From positions 18,265,204 through 18,329,203 of the forward strand of contig CM034609.1 of NCBI GenBank assembly GCA_020091685.1: DNA of 64,000 nt, read 5' to 3'. The notes beneath the pieces are model-generated. The model saw only the letters and a list, made by a program, of their open reading frames with translations, was not told where the DNA came from and ran no database searches. This stretch comes from Lutjanus erythropterus. Taxonomy: Eukaryota > Chordata > Actinopteri > Lutjaniformes > Lutjanidae. Both the position numbers and the translations under genes were made by a program. This document shows, piece after piece, positions 23,216 through 35,500 of the stretch (within the stretch, counting starts at the first letter, position 1; every line of letters starts with the position of its first letter).

Positions 23216-24252
23216 TGATGAAGAGAATGGTGTGTGTGAAAGACAGTCTCCAACCCCTCGCGCGCTCCACTGTGAGCTCGAGTCTCTCTGCCGGAAAGCA
23301 GCTCGGATCTAAATCCGCTTACAATTAGAACACTATTTGCCCATAGTAAGTCACGCTGCGCTGGATTCTTCCTTTTAAAAGAATGACACAAGTCCTGCAA
23401 ATGTAGTAACATCAAAGTAGCTCATGTGTTGCAAAATGTATCAATAATTGCATTTATGTTGATGCTGAAAATCATACAGGGGAACCGGAGACAAAAACAA
23501 ATAAACCTCTGGCATCAACAAGGTGTGGCTTATTAAGCACTAGTCTCACATGGCAGCAGCACTTTGCAGAAAAAAGTGAAATAGAGTAAAAAGAGATCAG
23601 AGCCACTTGCTGACAGCCTATTTGCAAAAACACAGTCCTCAGCTGTGTGGGTGCACAGGAGAATTCCCAGTTCATCAAAGATGCACATCAAACCGTGGCC
23701 TTGGGGCTGTGTGCGCTTCACGCAGAGGAAGACATCCCATTTTCCACTTTAAAAGGGGTCTTAATTTTCTGAGAGAAAAGATGATAGCATGCTTGCTTGA
23801 CTGTTTAAGTCCTGGAGGTTGGGGGGGTTGTCTGGAAAGATATCAGAGAGCTAAAGGTAGGTGGAACATAGGGGTGGATGGTCTAGAAAGTGCACCGGTA
23901 TAAACTGACCCTACGGTACCATGGTGACTTTTAGAGCCCTCCCTGCAGAGCATTGCCAGATTTTTACGTGGCAAACTAACGTGTTTGTAACAATTTGCTA
24001 CAGTGCACACAGCAAAGAGGAGGAGGAGCTGGTAAAACAGTAGGTGCATCTTCATCTATATGGATATGGTTAAGGTTTGACAAGTCAGACAACGAGCAGA
24101 AAACTATAATTTGCATGGCATATCAGATGACAATGGTTACAAAGGGTGATAATACTTGATACACTTGAGAAAAAGTTTCATATTTGTTTCTGTTATTCCA
24201 GGTTTGCATATTAAATGTCCTTAAAATAGCTCTGTAATGTGTATGAAATTAT

Positions 24253-24486
24253 TAGAGATGCATTTTGTTTGTTTTTTCAATATTGTCAATATTAATGACA
24301 TGAGACATAGAACAAATGTGCCCATTTTAAAAAGCATTATATGTTAATTCACCACAGGAGACACACAATGTTCTCTGCAATTGGGTGAAAAAAATGCATG
24401 CATACATCAATATAGGTATCTGCAATTAGCTGAAATGAGTTAGAAAATATTGGATATCAGCAAGAATCCAATATTGTGCATCCCTA
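24253..24486 (+). mobile_element. hAT-type MITE with 8-bp target duplication
   Basis: Ends TAGAGATGCA and TGCATCCCTA are inverted repeats with one mismatch. The flanking octamers GAAATTAT (24245-24252) and AAAATTAT (24487-24494) match at 7 of 8 bases, as expected for hAT insertion. The 234-bp AT-rich interior has no coding capacity. Confidence 0.75.
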
Positions 24487-25664
24487 AAAATTATCTTTGT
24501 AATACAGTTAAGAGTGCAGCAATGGCTGCCATGCAGTTGCCGTAACAGTGCCTCACTCCCTCAGAAACTTTTATGTTGAAATTTTAATAAAAAACAAATA
24601 TACAGCAATATATACCATTAGTGTCTGTGCCTCAAATTTTACAGTAACATATATATTTTAGTTCATACCACCCAGCCCTAGTGGAAGACCTTTCTGTCTC
24701 CCTTTTGGATGAAAGCAGAAAAAAAAAACACATGACATTGAAGATAAATGATCCTTTCTGTGAGTGAGCTTTTTAACATTTAAAATACCTGTAATATTTA
24801 GTTCAGTTACATCAGTCACAATTGCTTGTAATCACTGATTATAAAACAGTTACAGCAATAATTTCAAACTAAATACATTAATTTTATCAAATGACACACT
24901 CCTGATTGCACTTCAAATGCAAGCAAACAGAAAACATAAAACATTCATCATAAAACATTTTCTACAATGTATTATTGTGCAGAGTGCATGCAATTAAATT
25001 ATTGATAGAAGCACTGCTTCAAATTTGGACCAAAGTAAAAGTTCTTGTCTGATGCATTGGTGCCTATCAGCATACTATGCTGACTGCCTTCCATTCATTG
25101 GAGTGGATCTTGCTGTTGCTCTTGTGTGGAGTGTACACAGATATGCAAAAATTCTGTTTGTGAGTGATTATAAGCTTTCCATTGCTGAGCCGTTAATCAG
25201 CCACGTTAAGGCCTGAATGAAGCTTTAACAAACTATGTAAAGAACATGTTGATGCTGTTGCTCAATGTCCAGTAGGATGCATGACTCCACTAGCAGGCAG
25301 GTTCACTGGCTTCATCTACCACCGCTCTGCCAAACACCAGACATAGTCTCTAGTAGTTTAATAGTTAAAATGTGTCAGTTCATAGTTTTTAAACATTTTG
25401 TGCCCAAGGTACGCCACAGGGCAAGCCAAAGTCAAAGTCAATCATCTTCAAAAACTGGGGCTCACTTTGAAGGAGGGTTTTTAAATAAGGTTTCTGCAGA
25501 TTCTTAAAAACTCTTTTAAAGTCTGAAATAGCTAACCATAGTGTTATAAGTTTAATGCTTTTACACGTGTTTTGGGGAATAAATTTTATGCTATTGATCA
25601 TGCAGTAACAACTACAAAATGAAACCAACATTGACATAATAACCACTTATGTAAACTGCACATC

Positions 25665-25785
25665 TACGTTTTTGCACTGTATAGATGTGAAGCAGGTCTT
25701 AAACTGGATCTGTAATAGACTTAAAAAGGTCTTAAATAGTCTTGATTGTAATGTAATAAAATCTTTAGAAACCCAGAATTTTATT
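25665..25785 (-). mobile_element. fragment of the 15043-15642 element family
   Basis: On the minus strand it begins TTCTGGGTTTCTAAAG and carries TATTTAAGACCTTTTTAAG and GTTTAAGACC, related to the left part of the element at 15043. The other end is missing. Confidence 0.55.
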
Positions 25786-25852
25786 AAGGGTATAGAATTT
25801 GCCTCTGTATTGGGAAATGATTATGGCTTATGTACAGAGTCCTCAGCAGCAG

Positions 25853-25955
25853 CTGTGGGTTTGATTCCTGTCTATGGCCCTTTGCTGCATGTCTTCACCC
25901 CTTTTTCTCCCCCATTTCCTCTCTATCTAAAGCTGTTCTCTCAATTAAAGGCTTA
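25853..25955 (+). mobile_element. tRNA-derived SINE, 5'-truncated
   Basis: Begins near a B-box-like GGGTTTGATTCC, then CCCTTTGCTGCATGTCTTC, a C/T-rich body with CCTCTCTATC, and TCAATTAAAGGC near the tail. It belongs to the same group as the full SINE at 57162-57369. The A-box half is absent. Confidence 0.65.
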
Positions 25956-26024
25956 AAGCACAAAACATAATCTTAAAAAAATTCATTCAGAGCTTTTTAG
26001 ATAGTTGTACAATGCAGCATGTAT

Positions 26025-26063
26025 ATATGGCCTTGGCACACCATTTTTGAATCACTGGTACAT
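26025..26063 (-). mobile_element. hAT-like terminal fragment
   Basis: On the minus strand: ACCAGTGATTCAAAAATGGT, then GTGCCAAGG, similar to the end at 14914. No partner end lies nearby. Confidence 0.4.
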
Positions 26064-27949
26064 TGTTTTATAGACATGGTCTTTTGTATAAACAGTCCAA
26101 GAATACAACAAAGAAATCTGAACAAGTCTGACGGATGTAGATTTAGTTTCCCACACTAAATAAAAATCCGCACATAAACACTAAAGTGTATCCTTGCCCT
26201 TTCATCCATGTGTATCCAAGTTTGACAAAATCCTCTGTGATGCATGCCATTTCTTAAGCACACTGTATTTCAAGTGTATCATATATCTGGTGTTGCTGCC
26301 AAAGTGTCACAGAACACTGCTGTAACTGAAGTAAAAAAAGGAAACACGGAAATTACTACATCCTTATCGGATGTCTATTAAAGCGGAGGCAGCAGAAAGA
26401 GTAAGAATGGATCATGAGCGAGGAGGGGAGGCATGTCTTTAGGGTTCTCCATCTCTTTCCTCCTGTGGGCTTTAAAATGTGAGCAGTGAGCCTCACAAGA
26501 GAGAAGATTAAAGGGCTTAATTAGAAGTGAATAAATATGACACTGTATTTAAGAGGGAAAACCCTCCCTCACTGCCTGCATCACATATTTAAATGCACTT
26601 AATGTCTGACAGTACAGTGTGAAGAACACAAGGATATATAGGTCAGAGCATTTATCAAACAGCAGCTCGATATCTAAATGATGCAACATAATCACACACC
26701 TGAGTAGTGTAAAATACACACTACTACTATCACTCTCATCTGTGTTTCCAAACAACACTATTCTCCACATGCAGAGCAGGACGACAGATTAGCGGAGGGT
26801 TGCCTGAATGCCCGCTGCCCTCAGAAGACAGGTGGAGGACAGAGACAGACAGCTTCTCTAGACTCACTCTCCTGTCCCTGGCCTTTTGTGCCAACAGCTG
26901 CAGGCAGACCAGATTCCACTGTCTGTTATGATTTAGAGGAAGTGATGTGTGAAAGAGAGTGGAACGTCCTGTCCTCCTGACCTGGGCAGCACATGCTGGG
27001 ACGACACAATTCATTGAAAAATGATTGAGACAGCAATATTAGCTTCACACAGAAACTGCAAGTTGCAATTTTGGGATAAATGCCACACACAGACGTTATC
27101 ATACAAGATAGGCCAGTGGTTACATTTTTTTTTAAACTGAGAAAATTCCATGTAGGAATTTGACCTTTTACTGCAATGAAGAGGGATGAAAAATGGTCCA
27201 TAACGCAGTATATTTTTTGTCATTTTCTGTCAAACCACAGATTAGCCCAGTGTCACCTAACTTCTCGCTGCCATACATCAGCATATCTTTCCATGCTCGA
27301 GGCGGCACAAAATTTGACGGATGCAACTGCCTTGTAATTCTATGTGTAGGAAAAATACTGCCTTAAAGCTGATTTTGATCAGTTTATCAGAACCAGCATG
27401 AGGAATAAGCTAACTAAGCACCCTTCTTAGGCCACCAGAGGGCCCTCAAGAGGGTTTTGGTATATTATTGTCAATGGTCAACATACGAAAACACAAAATT
27501 TTGTTAACCGTCTGAGTAGCTAATACTGCTGAAAATTCTAGTGCAAGCTGGTGTCACATTCATGCAAAAAGTGAAAGCCCATTACTTTGAATATTAAAGC
27601 ACAAATTAACACAAAATCAGTCTTCTGAGCCTGCTACCTTTTAAATTAAACTTACTACTTTACTTACTAGTCTGTAGTTACCCACAGATGGGTAAAAACA
27701 TGCCAGGCTGATACTGGTATGATGTAAACAACACACACAACTAATAAAACTAATAATGGATGTGTTCAATTTGCTGCAGTAAGTAGGCTTGAGCCAGCCC
27801 TGCAGATAACCCTCAGAAGACCTTATGTCAAAATCAACCCTCCTGAAAGCTGCGTTAATGATGATTTAAATAACTAAAGTGACAATAAATTAAATGACAA
27901 TGATCTCTCATGCACAATTTATAGTATAACACTCCACAACAGCGGAATC

Positions 27950-28200
27950 CAGGTGTCACCTCTGTTGCTCTTTAAAATGTGGTTTATCATCACCACCGCT
28001 GCATCCATTTCAGCAATGCTCCTTGGGATAACACGTGTAAAAGAGGCGGTGACGATGACAAGAGGCACACTGGTATAAATTCCCCCCTGATCGCACCGCA
28101 ATTTATGACTCTCCAACACAAAGCGCTGGGCGTAATTAAGCGAATGTGAAACGGCAAATTAATCTGTTATGAAATTACTGCCGCGACACTACTTTATAAT
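27950..28200. promoter_or_regulatory. possible conserved noncoding block
   Basis: Non-repetitive stretch with balanced composition and many short TF-like words (TTTATGACTC, GGCGTAATTAAGCG, GCAAATTAATCTG). No frame or splice site supports an exon. The call rests on texture alone; a cross-species alignment would decide it. Confidence 0.25.
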
Positions 28201-29079
28201 AATGTTATCTTTTATTGCACTATGTAAATGTGCGCCTCGATGTGTATGTATGTTGTGCTCTATCTTTGATAGGGATATAAATGCACGTCATGAACAGAAA
28301 CACAATAGCTCATTAACCCTTAGAAATTAACTCTAGTACAGCTTGTTGATGGTGGCAGGCCTCTCCTGTGGTACACAATAGCTTTCATCAGGCTAATATT
28401 TATTACTATTAAGGTTTGGTTTATTGTGACATTGAACTATACTGTGACACAGTGGTGACAAACAGCATCTCCACCACAGACAAGAAGTAGAAGAAGCAGT
28501 GAATTTAGGATGACAATACTTCAGGGTGATAAAATATTCCGCTATGGAAAAATGCCAAAGGGAAGTGACACTTCTTCAAACCACTGATTTCTGGGTAAAG
28601 AGCCAACAAAAACTACCATGTTATGTTGAGATATTTGTCTATGTATATTTAAGGATGCTTTCACACCAGTTCATTTGGACTGGAATGAGAAATAAACATG
28701 ATATATTGTTGATTTTCAGTTTTGGTCCTGTGTGTGCTTAGATTGTATTTTATGAAGAAGCCAAACGCTGTAAGCATGAAGTTACATGGACTGACAGGTA
28801 ACTCACTGATTGGACAGACTTGGCTTCTGTCATCCTGCATCAGCAGTGCTACACGGACCCACAGGGGAAATCCAAATTCTGGTAAGTGACAGCAACTCAT
28901 GCTGAACTTTACTGTGCCTTTTGTGTTTATTTATTGTCTCTGGTTGCACAAAAAGGGCACGAAGAAATAACTGATCATTTGTTGAGACTGCTGCTGCTTT
29001 GATGACCAGGTATACAGAGGAAAATACAAAAACATACATGCCTCCTTCATGCTGCTATTACAGAAGAGCGATCACATTC

Positions 29080-29135
29080 AGAATCACTTTTATTGCCAAG
29101 TAGGTTTTCACATCTGAGAAATGTGCAAATTTTGC
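29080..29135 (-). mobile_element. LINE-tail-like fragment
   Basis: Plus-strand CAGAATCACTTTTATTGCCA followed by AGTAGGTTTTCACAT matches, in antisense, a 3' end with an AATAAAAGTGATTCTG tail seen at many fish non-LTR elements. No coding part is attached. Confidence 0.4.
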
Positions 29136-32100
29136 AGAATTTCTAGATTTACTGAGTAGTCACTAGTGCAGGGCAACATGTAGGAACGGAAACTGAGAAC
29201 CAATTTCAGTTGAGGACCGATTCCAAAATGTCTGATCCATCAGAATTTTATTTCAACAAGCTTTTTTTTTTAATAAATGCTGACATGTTTTTTATGACAG
29301 TTGCACATTACAAAACAAATTCAACTTCACGCATCTAAAACAGATATCACAATTTTGTTGACCAAATACCTCAATGTCAATATTGTGACAATATTGTAGG
29401 GATGACAATCTGTGTTTTCACTAAATATTGACGTGTTTATTTTTGATAAATAATCGTCATTAATGTGGATATAATGACTAAGTAGATAAATTACAGAACA
29501 GCCCACACAGTCTGGTAAGTTCAGAAAATCCAATCACTAACTGTAATGAAAAGACAACACATGCTATATCACAATAGAGGCTAATGATATCCAAAATCTC
29601 TCATATCATGACATTGCTATAATATCGAAATACTGCCCAGCTTTTTAGGTAACTATGTTTTACACACTTTTAATGAAGAACACATTCATGCTAAAATCAC
29701 GTATCTACTATCATGAAATCCAGTGGTTGGTACGTTTTGCTCTCAAACCACAAAACGAACTGAAGCAGATCAGACCCACCTTTTAGGCAGCCTCTGACTC
29801 ACTGTCTGGTCCTCAACAAGAGTTCAACAGACAGCTTTCAGACCAGCCCAAACGAACCATACTGACCTGGCAAATGCACCAGAAAATGCTTTAACTGAAA
29901 CAATTTGGAGGTAAATGTGCTGTGCTTGCTAATTTAATCCACAATATTCTCTGTGCAGGATTTGTGAGGAGCAATGTAAAACTTTAAGGGTAAAACCACA
30001 TTTGCTTTGCACAAGCACACAATGTACATATGCTGCTGGTGTCTAACTGTGACATAAGGGGGCTTGTAGACTGAGAGAGTGTGTGTGAGCCAGTAGATGT
30101 ATCCTACAAAGGGCCCCCTCAGCTGTGCCGGCAAACAGGAAACTGCAGTGCATTCTCACAGTTTCACATTGCTCCGTCTGTTTCTTTTGCTCTCGCATGC
30201 CTTTTTCTAGCCCTCTCATATCAACTAAAGGCACCGTGTTTTAGCAGCCACCTCCCTACACTTTGCACAAATTTAACCACAACAACTCATCCCATCTCTT
30301 TTCTTACAGCCCACCTTCTTCTGCTCCCTCTTCCCTCCTGCTGGTCCCAGGGAGGGCCTCTCTGCTAGACCAGACAGGAGGTGGTGTAGTCTTACTATGG
30401 TGCTCAGGGTCTTCCCAGAGATCTCCTGTGTATGGATGTCTGTTTATTCAGCTCCCGCGCTATCCCTGTTCTCCTAATTAGTTCCCAGAGTATCCTGACT
30501 TAGTATCAGAGACAATCTGCCTCTATTAGCTGATTAGCCAGTAAATCAGTTCTGTATTTTCTTATGAGTGAATACACCATTAAATAAAAAATAAAAATAA
30601 AATAACACCTCCGGGATCACAATGATACAATAATAAATACTCTTCGACTTGGGCTGTTGCAATAAATGCGATTTTGAAATGCTGCACTATTGACCAGTCA
30701 CTTCAATGTATATTAAATGAATGAATAAATGTTTCAAAAATTGACAAACATTTCACCTTTATCAGCTCCTGCAATTTCAATATTACACTTGGCCTTGTTG
30801 CAGGTTCAGTCATACTTAGATTATTGTTCAGCCCTACCACAGAACATGGCGGAAGACGATGGATATCAGCACATCTGCAAGCACAAATATATAGAAAGTA
30901 CTAAAAAGTCAAGTGTGACATTTAAGGGGGTGACGATCACAGTAAAATGAGGTCATGGCATGATGCTGTTCTGAGCAGCAGCCAAGAAAATAATTGTGCA
31001 TATCGCAGCCTAGTTTGAAGATGAGGAGAAAAGCATAGTATATAGGTCAATTTGCGGATGCTGTGAAACAACACAAACGAGATAAGAGACAAAGAGAATA
31101 CTAACACAGCTAACCCAGATCACATTCATTAGTGCAGCAAACTGTGAGGAGCTGAGGGTGACTCAGACAAGAAGAGTAAGGGGTGGGAGGGGGCACCTCT
31201 GTGACATTACAGTCTCATTAACTCATCCTTCAGGGAGGCCGTGGGAGGTCGAGGCACTGACCCTTGATGATGGGGAGTTCACAGTTGCATGCACCCACAA
31301 GAGGAGAACACACTTCAGCTCTTTACTGATCTAAACAAAATCAGCCACCAAACACGCACAAACACATTTGTCTGAACACAGCTTTAGGCACAAAAACATG
31401 AAGAAAGTCACACTGTAATTAGGTGTGTGTCCTCTTGCTGCCATTGAGGCCATGCTGCCAAAGTCTACCAGAAGTTCTAATCAGATTTCGCCCTGTCCAT
31501 CCCTTGAGAGACATTAAGTCCCTCTCCCATCTGCCTGCTCATCTCGACGAAGAGATCTGCTCCTGGGCTAACTGACTGTCCAACACTGTCTGCCCACCTC
31601 TCTCTGGTCATTAAGAGTATTGGCTGGAGGGAGACAAAGTGAAGTGTGTGTCTGCAGCTGCCACAGAGGATGAGCTCAAAACATGCACATTAAAGGACAA
31701 CCATTTAAGTCCATAATGTTGAGAAATGAGTACTGCAGTCCAAATATTTAATTTGAGTCAAAAACAGCATATTAAATAGTTTGAATCACTTTTTAATACC
31801 CTATCTATGGTTGAAACAAACTGTTTACCCCCCACCCCTCCTCCCCAGACTCAAAGCTCAGACAGATTGCCTGCAGGCTGAAGGGGCATAAGGGAGCACA
31901 ACATTATATTTTGACAATGACAAGCAACTGCAAGTCTCACACTGTTAGATGATCAGCTGGTTATCACTGTCAATTGCCTGTCAATTTCAACTTAGCACAT
32001 TCTCCTTAATCTCTGATGACATATCAACATCATTTTATGATTCAGTACAATAAACGTATTACACGTTTCTCCTCTAAGCAGACTCTTCTCTACAGAAGTC

Positions 32101-32718
32101 ACCTTTCAGACAACTTTATTCACCTCTCTTTTTCACAGTTTTGTTTTGAGGTTCTTTTGCTCTGTTTTCTTCTCTTCTGAGATTTCTCCTCACCTCTACC
32201 CTCCTAGGTATGCCTGAGGAGCCCACGGGGAGGCCTGAGGAGCAGCTGCAACATCCCCATGCTCCTTGTTAGTCTTGTCTGGGCACCTGGCCTCCATTTT
32301 GGCTCAGGTAGTATGGACCACCTGGCTGCTGCTAATGTTTTCACAGATGATGTTTTACTTTAGTAAACGCTAACGCTATCATATCCATATTGAACACTAG
32401 TGAACAGAGTGCAAATTGAGACTCTGAGGCAAAAAAGCAATCTTGCACGAGTTATCCATCTGATTATGAGGATACACAATTGAACGCACCCACATGATGA
32501 GTCTCACTACTGTTTAAAAACATCATGTCACAAACTCATTCCAAGATTCACAGCAGATAACTTTGCCGACTCTGAGATATTTTGTGTTAATGCATACAGT
32601 ATGCAACACATTGTAAAACAAGAAAGCAAAATAAGATTGATCAGTGCTGGCAAAAAACAAACTTACTAAGACATTAACTTCGACTGACTAAAGTTTAATA
32701 CAAATATCCACAACTCAC

Positions 32719-32740
32719 CTTTGGTTATCTGTTCTGTGGC
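32719..32740 (-). CDS. tnrc6c: tnrc6c 22-nt microexon (ATEQITK)
   Basis: The minus strand reads CTCCTTTTTTTGCAG, then 22 nt encoding ATEQITK plus one base, then the consensus donor GTGAGT (32718-32713). Human TNRC6A has ATEQKIKVPE at this place, and here the join reads ATEQITK-VPDS. Phase 0 in and 1 out agree with both neighbours. Because 22 is not a multiple of three, skipping it would shift the frame and truncate the long isoform. It is too short to be found by open-frame scanning. Confidence 0.9.
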
Positions 32741-35314
32741 CTGCAAAAAAAGGAGAGAAAAAACTGTTAGCAATAGAAAGAAGACTCAGAATAACTTCTA
32801 ATGAAGCAATAAGTGACTTCTCCACACATAAGTGAAAATTGTGGGCCTAAATGTAAATGCTGCATCAACATCTGAGTTGCATTGGCTGGCTCACCAGCTG
32901 CACGACAGTGCTGGAGCAACTAGCCAGGGCAATCGGAACAAAATGTTCAGGGGCTGGTTTTGCTCATCTATTGAAATGCTAAGAGGTTCATGTTCATTCC
33001 TACTGCTCGCCAGGGTGAGAGGGTTCATTGGGCTTGTAGCTGGGGAGGGAGTAAAATAGATAATACAAATGCTCTTCTAATACATTAAGAAACATGCAAA
33101 ATTGTGCTTTCATCAGCACCAATGAAAAGGACATAGAAAAGGTGATCCCGAGAGCAGCGGACTACCTATTAAGCTAACACTGAAGCTAACGATCCACTGA
33201 AGGAAAAAGTGAGGAGGAGAAAGGGGTATAGGGGGTCTGCAGGGTAAAGACAAAGGTGACAACTGTGTAAAGTTCTGGGTTAAAGCATCTGGGGAAACAA
33301 GCATGATGAAATGCACGTGCTCAATATGCATGTGATCAATGTGCTGTGCAGCAGGAACACCTGAGCATACTGGAGAGCTGCATGTGGTTATGCACCATCT
33401 AACATTTTAAATAGTACATATGACTTTACAGCAGCTTGCTCTAAGATTGGCTGAGTAAAAACAAAGTGGAAGTTTATTCAGGATTTCTTTTCATTGCTGG
33501 GTAAAGATGGTATGAAAACTTCACATTATAGAGACCAAAAGTTCACGTCCATCAGTATTAAAGAGGAAATCTGCAATATTTTTATTGAAAGAAATCATAA
33601 AATGTTCATGATATATCATCAGAAATTAAGAAAAAAAGCCAAGTTGAAATAGTCACTTCTCTGTCATAACCCCATAGCTGTGGTGTCCTTTGAAATTTCT
33701 ATTCTGGTGCATAACAATGTTGTGTTTCATGTTTATTATAGTTCAAATCAATGCTGATTTTTTTGCCTAATGTCTTTTTATGAGGCACAAGAAATCATTA
33801 AGAGTCTGGTGGGCAATAAGGCAGGTAGTCACTGAACCCAAACTCCATACTGTGTATTTTCAGAGTAGCAGGCTTTTGTTTTCAGGATAATGGACTTAAT
33901 TTATTGACAGACAATTGGAAATTATGAACAGCTGATTAACTTATAGTGTAGGGCTTGTTATTGTCAATATACGAGGTTGTACTCAGTTTGTGGTCCTGTG
34001 GCCTGCCTGAGCCTCCTTGAGTCTGAGGAGGCGGGATGGGGGAAAACAACTGGTTTCAACCATAGACTGTATATTAAAGAGGATTTCAACCTATTTAATA
34101 TACCATCCACAGCTCCAACTTGCTATTTGGACTGCTGTACTCATATTTGGACATGCAGTTGTTATATATTGCTCCTTTAAATTGGTATTATTAGAATGTG
34201 CTGAAAATAGGGATTTGTTTACTTGTGGATCTTGGCCTCTCCAATATGGCGACCACGTGGAGTGGTGACATACGGCAGGCTCCCTTCTTGTCAAGATGGT
34301 GGTGAAGTAAATGTAAACAGAGGATTAATTCAGCTCATGGTGTGTCTAACTTTAGTGGATTATATCACACCAGGTATGGAATTCATCTGCAGAACCCCTG
34401 GTTCAAGTTGAGGCCAAAAGTTTCTATGGATGTCAGTTTGAGCCACGACTAAGACCCAAATGTGGCCTGCAACAGACTAGGTAGATGTTGTTTTTAGCCC
34501 CTCCTGGCTGGTTAAGATCAATTTTCAATCATGTTGGATTAAATTTACAGTTCCCTGCCATGTTTAGTTTTTGCGTAAGGGGCTCATCAAGGTGAGGAAG
34601 AAAGGAGAGGGAAAGGGATGGTGACAAGTCAAAAATAAATAAGAAGGAAAGAATAAATTAGAGGAATTGGAAATGACTTGTTGAACAAAACTTTGGTCAA
34701 GATTTAAAATAGTCTTATGTGGTTCATTTGAATTTCAAGGACTTCTTAAGTACTTGTTTAAAAGGGGTCATTTTCAACACAGTCCAGTGGTTGATTTTTT
34801 TAATACTGCTATCCAAGCTGAAAACAAAACAAAAAGCAATGAGTATCAGCTGTGTATCAGATGATATAGCTCATATATTATCAACAATTGGACTCAGTAA
34901 CAAAAAAAAATGTGACTGGGGCTCCTAGTTGAAAGTGTTCAAAAAGTACTGATACACACACTGAAATAATTTGACTAACTTTTACATTCAAAACCTCTCA
35001 GCTATTTGAAATGTCATGTCCTTTGCAATGTCATGCTTTGATGCTGGACAGTATTTAATATCAGTTTTTCAAAGCAAATCAAAAATTTGAAAGTTATCAT
35101 AAGGAATTTCACCATAGTTTATTGTGAAATCAGTAACTGTTTCATCTGGGAGGTGTTGAACACACATTTACCAGCAATGAACTGGGACTTACAGTATCTT
35201 ATTATCTTATCTTATTGAAATTCTAAGTAATTAATTAAATGACAGGCAGAAGCAATTAAAGCTAAAAGATGAGTGTAAATCTATGTCAAATGAAAGGGCC
35301 TGCCACAAGCTTAC
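32741..35314 (-). other. tnrc6c intron, 2.6 kb
   Basis: Contains copy 2 of the three-copy repeat (33563-34182), followed by a CAATATGGCGACCACGTGG-type stretch (about 34239-34257) that may belong to another dispersed element. Elsewhere AT-rich with no recognised feature. Confidence 0.65.
33563..34182 (+). repeat. interspersed repeat, copy 2 (near full length)
   Basis: Begins AAATCTGCAATATTTTTATTG and ends GTTATATATTGCTCCTTTAA; the tips are loosely inverted (AGGAAATCTGCAATAT against TTAAAGGAGCAATATA). Blocks are shared with copies 1 and 3 throughout. The interior includes the CATAGACTGTATATTAAAG word common in fish repeats. Non-coding. Confidence 0.75.
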
Positions 35315-35417
35315 CTTTTTCTGAGCAGCGTCTTTCTTTTTCTTTTCTTCTTGCTTTTTCTTTTTCTTATCTTCCATCAAATGGTTCTCTTCTCGTGTTT
35401 TTTGCTTCTTCTCACAG
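35315..35417 (-). CDS. tnrc6c: tnrc6c exon: basic N-terminal segment
   Basis: A 103-nt exon with acceptor TTTTTAAG (35425-35418) and donor GTAAGC (35314-35309). In the chosen frame it reads REENHLMEDKKKKKQEEKKK followed by KDAAQKK, matching the conserved Lys/Glu-rich opening of TNRC6A (QLMEEKKKKK..EAAQKK) and TNRC6B (REEQLMEDKK). The first base belongs to a codon split after two bases, so an upstream coding exon would have to supply a start; none was identified. The internal ATG at 35377-35375 (MEDKKKKK) is a possible start, with a poor -3 base (T) but G at +4. The Lys-rich run resembles a nuclear localisation signal or RNA-binding patch. The exon is certain; the start is open. Confidence 0.88.
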
Positions 35418-35424
35418 CTTAAAA

Positions 35425-35449
35425 ACACACACACACAGAGAGAGAGAGA

Positions 35450-35499
<50 letters not shown>
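35425..35499 (+). repeat. compound (AC)6-(AG)n microsatellite at splice acceptor
   Basis: About 12 bp of AC joined to about 62 bp of AG with one interruption. On the tnrc6c strand it is a CT run then GT, ending 7 nt before the exon, so it acts as or overlaps the polypyrimidine tract. Confidence 0.97.

Positions 35500-35500
<1 letters not shown>

Larger units (their letters stand above)
19505..32718 (-). other. tnrc6c intron, 13.2 kb
   Basis: Contains hAT-like elements (19752-20284, 24253-24486, an end at 26025-26063), a long AC microsatellite, a promoter-like block at 23060-23215, an antisense repeat fragment (25665-25785), a SINE fragment (25853-25955), a possible conserved block (27950-28200) and a LINE-tail-like piece (29080-29135). 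Other stretches (21010-22990, 26070-27940, 28210-29070, 29140-32700) show only short open frames without splice or family support. 31140-31310 is GC-richer than its surroundings but unassigned. Confidence 0.65.

Noticed and set aside
14914..26063. Pairing of hAT-like ends at 14914 and 26025 as one 11-kb element
   Set aside because: The span contains a conserved host exon and other insertions; the ends are better read as separate fragments.
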